Source of the DNA: an uncultured Prevotellaceae bacterium
GTDB lineage: Bacteria > Bacteroidota > Bacteroidia > Bacteroidales > Bacteroidaceae
Length of the DNA: 64,000 nt
Direction of reading: 5' to 3'
Assembly (NCBI GenBank): GCA_902782305.1
Contig: CACZMV010000003.1
Location: 1 to 64,000 of the forward strand
A model generated the notes under the pieces. The model ran no database searches. It had not been told where the DNA came from and was given only the letters and a program-made list of their open reading frames with translations. Of this stretch, positions 44,291 to 53,143 are shown piece after piece. Every line of letters begins with the position of its first letter. Positions within the stretch are counted from its first letter, which is position 1. The position numbers and the translations under genes are program-made.

Positions 44291-44752
44291 CTACAATTGT
44301 AATATCTGCTCAGCGTGTTCTTTGGTCTTCACCTGTTTGCCTGAAAATATCTGCTCTATGATGCCCTCCTCATTAATAATAAAGGTGGTGCGGATGGTGC
44401 CCTCGGTCTTCTTGCCGTACATCACCTTCTCGCCCCAGGCACCCATCGCCTGCAACAGCGTCTTATCAACATCGGCAATCAGCGGGAAAGGCAGTTCGTG
44501 CTTCTCCTTGAACTTCACATGCGAAGCTGCAGAGTCCTTGCTCACTCCCACCACTTCATATCCTGCACCTTGCAGTTCTGTATAATGGTCTCTCAGACTG
44601 CAAGCCTCAGCAGTACAGCCACTGGTGTTGTCCTTCGGATAGAAATACAGCACCAGCTTACGTCCCTTGTAATCACTCAGACGGATGTCCCGTCCCTGCT
44701 CGTCCTTGCCCAATATCTCAGGCGCCTTGTCTCCAATGTTCATAGTCGTCAT
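44291..44752 (-). CDS. bcp: Thioredoxin-dependent thiol peroxidase (BCP/PrxQ)
   Basis: A 153-residue peroxiredoxin. The peroxidatic Cys lies in NTSGCTAEACSLRD, with the resolving Cys five residues later in the same helix (C-x4-C, PrxQ type). It reduces hydrogen peroxide and organic peroxides with thioredoxin. ATG at 44743 is an alternative start three codons in. The gene is divergent from the HU-type gene. Confidence 0.92.
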   Translation of the reverse strand: MTTMNIGDKAPEILGKDEQGRDIRLSDYKGRKLVLYFYPKDNTSGCTAEACSLRDHYTELQGAGYEVVGVSKDSAASHVKFKEKHELPFPLIADVDKTLLQAMGAWGEKVMYGKKTEGTIRTTFIINEEGIIEQIFSGKQVKTKEHAEQILQL

Positions 44753-44946
44753 TCTTTAGATAATGCTGCAAAGATACGCATTTTTGTTGATTGTTGATTA
44801 TATTTTTGGTTCTTTAAGATAAAAGCATTATCTTTGCAGAAACTTTTTGTTGCAAAGTTTGGGATTAACATCCCAAAGTCTGAAATGTTGATACCAAAGT
44901 TGAGGATATACATTTCAAAGCTTGAAATAAAATAAAATAGGATAAT

Positions 44947-45600
44947 ATGGCAAATTATGTAGTAAAGGAAATGCCCGCAGGTATGGGCAACGGCAAAAAG
45001 GGAAGAATATTCCCCAAAATGCAAGTCTATACAGAGTTCGACTACGACAAGGTTGTTGAGCTCATCCACATCAATTCTCCAGCTTTCAGCCAGGCTACCA
45101 TTCGTGGCGTACTTGACACTTTAGGAGTGGTCATGAAGTCGTATCTCCCTCTGGGACACACCATGAAAATCGATAACCTGGGTGTGTTTTCGTTGTCGTT
45201 GGAATTCGCTGATAACCAGGAGGATAGCGAAGACCCACAGGAAGCCCAGGAGCCATCTTCTAAGAAGAAATACCATCATGTCCGAGTCAAGGGCGTGAAC
45301 TTCAAGGTAGACAAAAAGCTGGTTGAAGACATTAACAAGGAGAATACTTTCGAGCGAACAACTGGCAATCCTACCGCACCCTCACCTTATTCTCATGAGG
45401 AGCGCCTGCAACGCGCCCTAACCCACATTGACCAGCACGGTTTCATCACACTCCAAGAATACGCCAACCTCAACCGCCTCAGTCGCAGCGCAGCCTCACG
45501 AGAACTCATCAAACTCGTCGCCGACCCTAATTCAGGCATCAAAACCAAAGGAGCCGGCTCGCATAAAGTCTGGGTGAGGAGAGTTGATCACCTTCTCTGA
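44947..45600 (+). CDS. HU-related DNA-binding protein with C-terminal winged helix
   Basis: A 217-residue protein. Residues ~1-125 match the Bacteroidota HU-related domain (MANYVVKEMPAGMGNGKKGR, TLGVVMKSYLPLGHTMKIDN, GVFSLSL). Residues ~150-217 look like a winged helix: RLQRALTHIDQHGFITLQEY, RLSRSAASRELIKLV, GAGSHKVWVRR. It may be an architectural DNA-binding protein with added sequence preference. Two near-identical copies of AAATT/CAAAG-type AT-rich repeats (CCCAAAG...GAAAT) precede it at about 44868-44935. Confidence 0.82.
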   Translation: MANYVVKEMPAGMGNGKKGRIFPKMQVYTEFDYDKVVELIHINSPAFSQATIRGVLDTLGVVMKSYLPLGHTMKIDNLGVFSLSLEFADNQEDSEDPQEAQEPSSKKKYHHVRVKGVNFKVDKKLVEDINKENTFERTTGNPTAPSPYSHEERLQRALTHIDQHGFITLQEYANLNRLSRSAASRELIKLVADPNSGIKTKGAGSHKVWVRRVDHLL

Positions 45601-45810
45601 CCCCAATGATTCTTATTTTGTTCCCATATGATTTTTCTCCAAAAATTTTGTAATGAAATATGAAGCGGGAAACATTACAAAACTTAGGGGAGTCATTTGT
45701 CCTCATTACACGGTGCCTATACCCCTATGTGTTTGCCTGCAAATATACGAATAAATTCTTAATAAATGAATAAGGTTTCGAAATAAGTTGTATCTTTGCA
45801 CTACAAAGCT

Positions 45811-46824
45811 ATGGATAGAGCAACATTTGAAAGCCAGAAGGCATTTGCGGGCGAGAAGAAACCTTCGATGCAACGACGCTGTGTAGATAACGACTACACA
45901 GCGCGGCGGATGTATATGGTAACAATGGTGACGGAGGGGCGGAAACCGCTCTTTGGCCAAGTGGTGGGAAAAAGTGAGGCCGTAGAGCCATCGCCGGAGG
46001 CGCCTCACATCCAGCTGGCGCCATTGGGTGAGGCTGTGGCAAAGATTTGGCAAACGATAGGCAGCCATCATCGAGAGATGAAAGTGGTGGCACTACAGAT
46101 GATGCCCGACCATCTGCACGCCATCCTTTTTGTGAAAGAACGGATGGAGAAGCCGCTGGGGAAGGTGTTGCTGGGCGTGAAGCAGGCGTGTAATAAAGCG
46201 TTCCGCGAGCTAATGCCCGTTGAGTTTGTTGCTGTGGCACAGCAACACGCACAACAGAAAAGGGAGAACGGGCTGCTGTTTGCGAAAGGTTTCAACGACC
46301 AAATACTATTGAGGGATGGACAACTGGAGCGATGGATGAACTACCTAAAGGATAACCCACGGCGACTGCTGATGAAGCGGGAGAACCCTGATTTGTTTAA
46401 GGTACAGAGGGGGCTGACATTCGCTGGCCTCAGCTTTTCGGCTATTGGCAATCGGTTTTTATTGGAAAGGCCGGTAAAGATACAGGTGCAGTGCTCAAGA
46501 AGCATCAGCGAGAACGATTTACAAGCGAAGACGAATGAATGCCTTTGTGCCGCACGGCAAGGGGCGGTGCTGGTGTCACCAGCTATTTCACAAGGAGAGA
46601 AGGCTATCATGAGGGCAGCGTTTGAGGAAGGGTTGCCACTGGTTTATCTGCAAGAAAATGGCTTTACGGATTTGGCAAAGCCTGGCGGTATGAGGATGGA
46701 TGCCTGCGCCAGAGGGCAGCTACTAATACTGGCGCCTTGGGAGCATCATAATGAGAAGGTGACGATTAAAAGGGGGCAATGCCTGGAGCTGAACGAAATG
46801 GCGAAGGCTATTTGCGAGGGATGA
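45811..46824 (+). CDS. REP-associated tyrosine transposase (RAYT) with extra C-terminal domain
   Basis: A 337-residue protein from ATG 45811. Residues ~30-200 are of the Y1/IS200-like transposase fold: RRMYMVTMVTEG at the start, the HUH-type motif PDHLHAI (His-101, His-103), and ERWMNYLKDNPRRLL, where the Tyr sits in the family's conserved Y-x-x-x-N-P segment (the catalytic Tyr is not assigned with certainty). Residues ~205-337 add a domain not found in typical RAYTs, with GAVLVSPAISQGEKAIMRAA and LLILAPWEHH, similar in look to a DprA/LOG Rossmann fold. The -7 TATCTTTG (45791-45798) is just upstream. Palindromic repeats lie inside and after the gene. Confidence 0.82.
   Translation: MDRATFESQKAFAGEKKPSMQRRCVDNDYTARRMYMVTMVTEGRKPLFGQVVGKSEAVEPSPEAPHIQLAPLGEAVAKIWQTIGSHHREMKVVALQMMPDHLHAILFVKERMEKPLGKVLLGVKQACNKAFRELMPVEFVAVAQQHAQQKRENGLLFAKGFNDQILLRDGQLERWMNYLKDNPRRLLMKRENPDLFKVQRGLTFAGLSFSAIGNRFLLERPVKIQVQCSRSISENDLQAKTNECLCAARQGAVLVSPAISQGEKAIMRAAFEEGLPLVYLQENGFTDLAKPGGMRMDACARGQLLILAPWEHHNEKVTIKRGQCLELNEMAKAICEG
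46228..46246. repeat. GTTGCTGTG palindrome inside the RAYT gene
   Basis: GTTGCTGTG-G-CACAGCAAC, a perfect 9-bp palindrome, encoding VAVAQQ. A 25-bp block beginning GAGTTTGTTG is shared with the copy after the gene. Confidence 0.8.
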
Positions 46825-46850
46825 GCGTTGAGTGGCTTGCTGTAGAGTTT

Positions 46851-46869
46851 GTTGCTGTGACACAGCAAT
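46851..46869. repeat. GTTGCTGTG palindrome downstream of the RAYT gene
   Basis: GTTGCTGTG-A-CACAGCAAT, one mismatch in the arm. The similarity to 46222-46246 extends about 20 bp beyond the palindrome. The same core occurs at 30330-30348. Confidence 0.75.
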
Positions 46870-46902
46870 ATGCAGAACAAAGAAACAATATGCAGAACTA
46901 AA

Positions 46903-46937
46903 GAGCGCCGCAAGTATCTTCTCTGCGGCGCTCTTAT
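46903..46937. terminator. Bidirectional terminator between RAYT and fumarate reductase genes
   Basis: GAGCGCCGCA / TGCGGCGCTC hairpin with an 11-base loop; T-rich on the plus side (TTATTAT) and A-rich on the other. Confidence 0.8.
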
Positions 46938-46958
46938 TATAAATAAGGTGTAATTACA

Positions 46959-47717
46959 TTAATCAGCAAGCTTAGCCTTAATCATTTCGCGGTTGAGGCG
47001 GGCGATGTTGGCGATGGTCTCGTTCTTCGGACAAACGGCCTCGCAGGCGCGAGTGTTGGTGCAGTTACCGAAGCCGAGCTCGTCCATCTTGGCAATCATG
47101 TTCTTCACACGACGGGCAGCCTCTACACGGCCCTGAGGAAGCAGAGCCAGCTGGCTAACCTTAGACGATACGAAAAGCATAGCCGAGCCGTTCTTACAAG
47201 CTGCTACGCATGCACCACAGCCGATGCAAGAAGCGCAATCCATAGCCTCGTCAGCGTCCTCCTTAGGAATCAGGATAGCATTGGCATCCTGAGCCTGACC
47301 GGTGCGGATAGTGGTATAGCCACCAGCCTGCATAATCTTATCGAAGGCGTTGCGGTCTACCATACAGTCCTTGATGACGGGGAAGGCAGCTGAGCGCCAA
47401 GGCTCGACGGTAATGACGTCACCATCGTTGAAGCGGCGCATATAGAGCTGACAAGTGGTAGCTCCACGCTCCGTCTTGCCGTGAGGCGTTCCGTTAATAT
47501 ACAGAGAGCACATACCGCAGATACCCTCGCGGCAGTCGTGGTCGAACACGAAGGGCTCCTTGCCCTCGTTGATGAGTTCCTCGTTCAGGATGTCGAGCAT
47601 CTCGAGGAACGAGGTGTCATCGGGAATATCGTGCATTTCGTGGGTATCGAAATGACCTGCGTCCTTGGGGCCGTTCTGGCGCCAGAACTTAATGGTAAAT
47701 GATATATTCTTTGCCAT
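46959..47717 (-). CDS. frdB: Fumarate reductase/succinate dehydrogenase iron-sulphur subunit
   Basis: A 252-residue subunit that relays electrons between the flavoprotein and the cytochrome b. Cys clusters are seen for [2Fe-2S] ([15 protein letters not shown] and a further Cys in ATTCQLYM), and for [4Fe-4S]/[3Fe-4S] ([17 protein letters not shown] and [13 protein letters not shown]). In Prevotella this enzyme mainly reduces fumarate to succinate. It begins 2 bp after the stop of the small membrane-protein ORF. Confidence 0.93.
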   Translation of the reverse strand: MAKNISFTIKFWRQNGPKDAGHFDTHEMHDIPDDTSFLEMLDILNEELINEGKEPFVFDHDCREGICGMCSLYINGTPHGKTERGATTCQLYMRRFNDGDVITVEPWRSAAFPVIKDCMVDRNAFDKIMQAGGYTTIRTGQAQDANAILIPKEDADEAMDCASCIGCGACVAACKNGSAMLFVSSKVSQLALLPQGRVEAARRVKNMIAKMDELGFGNCTNTRACEAVCPKNETIANIARLNREMIKAKLAD

Positions 47718-47719
47718 AG

Positions 47720-47896
47720 TTATTTATTTTTATAAGCAATGCGTAAAGCTAAAATCAGACACAATAACATCAGCAGCCCGGATATTGCTATCGGCAAACT
47801 CTTGCCTATACCAATCATTGCAACATCTAAAATGATGCAGGCAATCAACAGGCTTTTCTGGTCTTGCCATTCTGAAAAAAGTTCTTTCCGCGTCAT
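47720..47896 (-). CDS. 58-residue two-helix membrane protein within the fumarate reductase operon
   Basis: A short ORF between the flavoprotein and iron-sulphur genes. It starts [20 protein letters not shown], has two hydrophobic segments ([16 protein letters not shown] and [20 protein letters not shown]) and ends AYKNK. ATG 47896 lies 3 bp after the frdA stop and its stop 2 bp before the frdB ATG, so it is tightly packed in the operon. It is not one of the usual subunits. A membrane anchor, assembly factor or small regulator is possible; this is inference from position and composition. Confidence 0.65.
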   Translation of the reverse strand: MTRKELFSEWQDQKSLLIACIILDVAMIGIGKSLPIAISGLLMLLCLILALRIAYKNK

Positions 47897-47899
47897 CTG

Positions 47900-49879
47900 T
47901 TAGTTCTTATAATTTCTGGTTTGAACCTTGATTGCCTCGTACTCCAGCGGCTCCTTGATGAGCTCGGGCTCGTTGCCCTTGCCTTTGTACTCCCAGCAAC
48001 CTACGTAGAAGTAGTTCTCATCGTCGCGCTTTGCCTCGCCTTCCTCGGTCTGGTACTCCTCGCGGAAGTGACCGCCGCAGGACTCGTTACGAGAGAGAGC
48101 GTCGAAAGCAACGAGCTGACCCATGGTGAAGAAGTCGCGCAGGTGGATAGCCTTATCAAGCTCTACGTTCAGACCCTCCTTCGTGCCAGGCACGAACAGG
48201 TTGGTATCGAACTCCTTCTCCAGCTCGTGCATCTTCTTCAGACCTGTCTTCAGACCCTCAGCGGTGCGACCCATGCCGACATACTCCCACATGATGTGGC
48301 CGAGCTCCTTGTGGATAGAATCAACAGAACGCTTACCCTTGATATTGAGCAGGCGATCCATCTCGGCGTCAACCTTCTTCTCAGCCTCGTCAAACTCAGG
48401 ACGGTCTGTGGGAACCTTCGGCCAAACAGCCTGGTCGGCCAGGTAGTTCTGGATGGTGTAAGGCAGCACGAAGTAACCATCGGCCAGACCCTGCATCAGC
48501 GCAGAAGCACCGAGGCGGTTGGCACCGTGGTCAGAGAAGTTACACTCACCGATAGCAAAGAGACCAGGGATAGTGGTCTGCAGCTCGTAGTCAACCCAGA
48601 TACCACCCATCGTGTAGTGGATAGCGGGATAGATCATCATGGGCTTGTAGTACTTCACACCATTGATCTCGTTGGCTACGTCTCCAGGGAATACATCCGT
48701 AATCTCCTCGTACATCTCGAAGAGGTTGCCGTAACGCTGCATGATGACATCGAGACCCAGGCGGTTGATAGACTCTGAGAAATCGAGGAACACAGCCAGA
48801 CCGGTGTTGTTCACGCCGAAGCCCTTGTCGCAACGCTCCTTAGCGGCACGAGAGGCCACGTCACGGGGAACGAGGTTACCGAATGCCGGATAGCGGCGCT
48901 CCAGATAGTAGTCGCGATCCTCCTCGGGAATCTCCCAACCCTGCTTGGTACCAGCCTGCAGAGCTTTAGCGTCCTCTATCTTCTTGGGAACCCAGATACG
49001 ACCATCGTTACGCAGTGACTCAGACATCAGCGTCAGCTTAGACTGCTTGTCGCCGTGAACGGGGATACAGGTGGGGTGAATCTGAACGTAAGAAGGATTA
49101 GCAAAGTAAGCACCCTTACGATAGCACTGGACAGCGGCAGTACAGTTACATCCCATAGCGTTGGTAGAGAGGAAGTAAGTGTTGCCATATCCACCAGTAG
49201 CGATGACTACGGCATTCGCGCTGAAACGCTCCAGCTTACCGGTAACGAGATTCTTGGCGATGATACCACGGGCACGACCATCAACGATGACCACGTCTTC
49301 CATCTCGTAGCGGGTGTAGAGCTTTACCTTGCCGGCATTTACCTGACAGCTCAGTGAGCTATAGGCACCCAGCAGCAACTGCTGACCGGTCTGACCCTTG
49401 GCATAGAACGTACGGCTCACCTGAGCACCACCGAAAGAGCGGTTAGCCAGCATACCACCATACTCACGAGCGAAGGGAACACCCTGGGCAACACACTGGT
49501 CGATAATATTGTTTGATACCTCAGCCAGACGATAAACGTTAGCTTCGCGAGCACGATAGTCACCACCCTTGACGGTATCATAGAACAAGCGATATACAGA
49601 GTCGCCATCGTTCTGATAGTTCTTGGCTGCATTGATACCACCCTGGGCGGCGATAGAGTGCGCACGGCGGGGTGAGTCCTGAATGCAGAGGTTAATCACG
49701 TTGAAGCCCATCTCACCGAGTGAGGCAGCAGCAGAAGCACCAGCCAGACCGGTACCTACCACAATCACGTCGAGCTTCAGCTTGTTCTTGGGGTTTACCA
49801 AGCGCTGATGAGCCTTATATTCCTTCCATTTCTCAGGTACTGGACCTGCGGGAATCTTTGAATCTAATACTTTTGCCAT
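47900..49879 (-). CDS. frdA: Fumarate reductase/succinate dehydrogenase flavoprotein subunit
   Basis: A 659-residue subunit with covalent FAD (start ATG 49879; the TTG at 49888 is less likely). The dinucleotide fold is [20 protein letters not shown]. The FAD-linked His lies in [16 protein letters not shown]. Catalytic region: [12 protein letters not shown] and [15 protein letters not shown]. The length and long C-terminal domain are as in Bacteroidota and Wolinella-type B-type reductases. Confidence 0.94.
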   Translation of the reverse strand: MAKVLDSKIPAGPVPEKWKEYKAHQRLVNPKNKLKLDVIVVGTGLAGASAAASLGEMGFNVINLCIQDSPRRAHSIAAQGGINAAKNYQNDGDSVYRLFYDTVKGGDYRAREANVYRLAEVSNNIIDQCVAQGVPFAREYGGMLANRSFGGAQVSRTFYAKGQTGQQLLLGAYSSLSCQVNAGKVKLYTRYEMEDVVIVDGRARGIIAKNLVTGKLERFSANAVVIATGGYGNTYFLSTNAMGCNCTAAVQCYRKGAYFANPSYVQIHPTCIPVHGDKQSKLTLMSESLRNDGRIWVPKKIEDAKALQAGTKQGWEIPEEDRDYYLERRYPAFGNLVPRDVASRAAKERCDKGFGVNNTGLAVFLDFSESINRLGLDVIMQRYGNLFEMYEEITDVFPGDVANEINGVKYYKPMMIYPAIHYTMGGIWVDYELQTTIPGLFAIGECNFSDHGANRLGASALMQGLADGYFVLPYTIQNYLADQAVWPKVPTDRPEFDEAEKKVDAEMDRLLNIKGKRSVDSIHKELGHIMWEYVGMGRTAEGLKTGLKKMHELEKEFDTNLFVPGTKEGLNVELDKAIHLRDFFTMGQLVAFDALSRNESCGGHFREEYQTEEGEAKRDDENYFYVGCWEYKGKGNEPELIKEPLEYEAIKVQTRNYKN

Positions 49880-49908
49880 AACTTTCAAAGTAATTTAAGG
49901 TTTAACAA

Positions 49909-50610
49909 TTAGCAGCAGCCTGCATAGCAATAGAGGCTCGGAGCCAGTTTGAAGGCAAAAGCCAAAACAACTACGAGGAAACCAAGCATAAGCAGGGTGA
50001 CATAAATGCCACCAATCCACCTCCAACGGCAGAGCCAAATCTTACCACTAATACCAAGGGTCTGCATTGCTGACCAGAAACCGTGAGTAAGATGGAACCA
50101 GATAGCGCAAAGCCAAATGAGGTAGAGCACTACAAAGACGGGGTTCTGGAAGGTGTCGATGATGAATGCAAAGCCGTCAGAGGGCAGATGACCTGCACTG
50201 AAGCCTACGATTTCGGCAAACATCATGTTGTACCAGAAGTTGAACAAGTGGAGCAACAGGCCCAGGAGGATAATGATACCCAGCACGAGCATGTTCTTAG
50301 AAGCCCACTCAACCTTACCAGCATTTACCGTTGTTGCCACATCATAGCGACTGTTGCCACGAGCGGTACGGTTCTGCGCTGTCAGGATGAACGCAAAGAC
50401 AATGTGAATGACAGCAAGGGCAGCCAGACCGATAGTAGCCACTACAGCATACCAGTTGGCACCCAGCAATTCGCAAATCATGTTGTAAGCCTCGCCAGAG
50501 AACAGCGCAACAATGTTCATGCAACAGTGGAATGTCAAGAACAGAATCAGCGCAATACCCGTTACGGACATTACAACCTTACGACCAATTGATGAATTGA
50601 TTAACCACAT
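49909..50610 (-). CDS. frdC: Fumarate reductase/succinate dehydrogenase cytochrome b subunit
   Basis: A 233-residue membrane anchor with five hydrophobic helices and several His residues placed for two hemes (LFLTFHCCMNIVALF, LLLHLFNFWYNM, IWFHLTHGFWSAMQT). It is the single-subunit type of B-type quinol:fumarate reductase and takes electrons from menaquinol. It is the first gene of the operon; two TAAATTTG-type -7 elements lie at about 50676-50696 upstream. Confidence 0.92.
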   Translation of the reverse strand: MWLINSSIGRKVVMSVTGIALILFLTFHCCMNIVALFSGEAYNMICELLGANWYAVVATIGLAALAVIHIVFAFILTAQNRTARGNSRYDVATTVNAGKVEWASKNMLVLGIIILLGLLLHLFNFWYNMMFAEIVGFSAGHLPSDGFAFIIDTFQNPVFVVLYLIWLCAIWFHLTHGFWSAMQTLGISGKIWLCRWRWIGGIYVTLLMLGFLVVVLAFAFKLAPSLYCYAGCC

Positions 50611-50748
50611 AAAATATTGAAATTAAAATTAATAATAAATACTTAATAATAAGTACGCAGGCGCACTATGGGGCTACAAATTTACTACAAATTTATGAAA
50701 CCCGCAAACGTTTTCGCTAGAAAAAGGGTTAATTATACAAAAAATTAT

Positions 50749-50756
50749 TAACTTTG
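50749..50756 (+). promoter_or_regulatory. -7 element of the helicase gene
   Basis: TAACTTTG, 21 bp upstream of the ATG at 50778. Confidence 0.5.
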
Positions 50757-50777
50757 CAGTCAAATTGGATTAAAACA

Positions 50778-53041
50778 ATGGTAGAAAATCACGAATTGCG
50801 CACTGCGTGGGACTTTGTTGAGAATACTGGGAGAAGTATTTTTTTGACAGGAAAAGCAGGAACAGGAAAGACCACATTTCTAAAGACAATAGTAGAAAAA
50901 TCGCGTAAGCGACCCATCGTGGTTGCCCCCACAGGTGTGGCAGCTATCAATGCCGGTGGGGTTACCATCCATTCGTTTTTCCAACTGCCTTTTACTCCTT
51001 ATGTGCCTGGAGCAAAACTAGAGAGCAAGTTTGATTTTGGACGTGAGAAGCGAAAGATCATTGCTTCCATAGACCTCTTGATTATTGATGAGATTAGTAT
51101 GGTACGTGCAGACTTGCTGGACGCCATTGATACAGTACTTCGACGTTTTCGTGACCACTACCAGCCTTTTGGAGGAGTACAGTTGTTGATGATTGGCGAC
51201 TTGGCACAGTTGACTCCCGTTGTTACGCCAGAAGACGAACAGATTCTCAAACCCTATTACGACACACCTTACTTCTTTGGTTCGAAGGCATTGCAACAGA
51301 TAGACTATGTGACCATTCAGCTGGATCATGTCTATAGACAGCAAGACATGTCGTTCATCGAAATATTGAACCAGATACGTGAGGGACATCCTTCACCAAA
51401 AACGTTGGAACAGTTGAATGCACGCTGTCTGCCTACCTTCATCCCCAAACCAGAGGAACCATACATTCGTCTGACTACGCATAATCAGTTAGCCAATTAC
51501 TATAACGAGACAGAGCTGAAGAAACTAAAAGGGCGTTCGTATTTGTTTCATGCAGAAATCAATGGCACCTTTCCAGAATACTCCTATCCCACAGCAGAAA
51601 CCTTGGAACTGAAACAAGGAGCACAAGTAATGTTCATCAAAAACGACCCTTCCATTGAACACCTTTATTATAATGGACGTATAGGACGAGTGACCTATGT
51701 GGATGCCTATAAGATTCTGGTGCTTTGTGAGGGTGACGACGAAGCCATTGAAGTGGAACCTTTGGAATGGGAAAACACGCGCTATACCCTGAACGAAGAA
51801 ACCAAAGAGATAGAAACAGAGATACAGGGAATCTTTAAACAATATCCTTTGCGACTAGCATGGGCCATCACGATTCACAAGAGTCAGGGCTTGACGTTCG
51901 ATCGTGCCATCATCGATGCCAATCAATCATTTGCTCCTGGTCAGGTGTATGTAGCCCTCAGTCGTTGTCGTTCTTTGGAAGGTTTGATACTGGCATCTCC
52001 TTTAGGTACTCGTGCCATCATTAACGACGAAAGAGTAGACACCTATATTGCTCAACAGGAGGAGGAAGCACAAAGAAGCATCCAACAACTGCCTGCCTTG
52101 AAACAAGAATATGAGCGCTATCTGTTGTTACAACTATTCGACTTCCGTTCCCTACTCTATCAGCAGGAAACGATGGTGCGCATCTTTGCTGAGTTCTTCT
52201 ATCACAGTTATGCTTCCCTGAAAAAGTTGCACGACCAGACACTGATGGATTTCAAAAAACATATTATAGAAGTTGCTGGAAAATGGCAACAGAAAATTAT
52301 ATCGATGTCTATCGAACAGCTACACGACGAAGATTTCCTGGAGCGTGTGAAACGTAGTGCAACCTATTTTGCTGACACCTTATATAATATTCTTTCAAAA
52401 CCATTGGAGTTGTCTGCTCAGGTAGAGACTAACAACAAACAGGCCAAACGAAGATTAGACCATGCATTGCCAGATGAGAAAGAAACATGGATATCTCGTC
52501 GCTACCTACTGGTGAAGATAGCAGAGCAAGGCTTTACTGTTACTCACTATCTGAAAGAAAAACAAATGTCGATGCTGGATGCTATTGACGAAAGTGCCAT
52601 CAAACCCAAACGCACCAGGAAAAGCAAGACGAAGAAAGAGACGAAGCCAAAGACGAAAGAGGCAAAGAGCAAGAAAGCTTTAACTCCTAATAATGAACTA
52701 GGTGCTTGGGGCGAAGAACAAGCAGCCAATTATCTGATTCATAAAGGCTATACTATCATAGAGCGAGACTGGAAATCTGGTCATCGAGATATCGACATCA
52801 TTGCTACGGATGGTGAAGTGGTAGTCTTTGTGGAAGTGAAGGCTCGACGCAATCGAGTGTTTGGCGAGCCAGAAGATGCTGTTGACTATATGAAGATGCA
52901 AAACCTGCGAGCAGCTATTAACCATTACATCAAATACAAAAACGTCAGACAAGAGATTCGATTCGACGTGATTACAGTTGTTGGTACTCCCTATGGAGGA
53001 GAAGCAGAGATTACACATATCGAGGATGTGCCCACCATTTA
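50778..53041 (+). CDS. Pif1-type helicase fused to a YraN (UPF0102) nuclease-like domain
   Basis: A 754-residue protein from ATG 50778. Residues ~1-430 are a Pif1/RecD2-type superfamily 1B helicase: Walker A GKAGTGKT (25-32), PTGVAAINAGG, LLIIDEISMV, GVQLLMIGDLAQL, AITIHKSQGLTFD and VYVALSRCRSLEGL. A helical region and a Lys/Thr-rich linker (~590-638) follow. Residues ~639-754 are a full YraN/UPF0102 domain: NELGAWGEEQAANYLIHKGY, then GHRDIDIIATDGEVVVFVEV with the PD-(D/E)xK-like Asp and E-V-K. YraN is normally a separate gene. The fusion suggests unwinding coupled to cleavage of a DNA structure; this is inference. Confidence 0.9.
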
Positions 53042-53131
53042 AGATGACCTGGCACTTGACCCATATCGTAATTCTTATTAAGAATACATAGTATTTTTCT
53101 GATTTTCATGTGATAATTGCAATAGTTTTTG

Positions 53132-53139
53132 TAATTTTG
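53132..53139 (+). promoter_or_regulatory. -7 element almost touching the mnmG start
   Basis: TAATTTTG ends 4 bp before the ATG at 53144, so transcription would start at or next to the A of ATG. Confidence 0.55.
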
Positions 53140-53143
53140 CCAC

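Noticed and set aside
44749..45069. Minus-strand ORF of 106 codons between bcp and the HU-type gene
   Set aside because: It overlaps the promoters and the start of the HU-type gene and consists of AT-rich, Phe/Ile-rich sequence without a domain.
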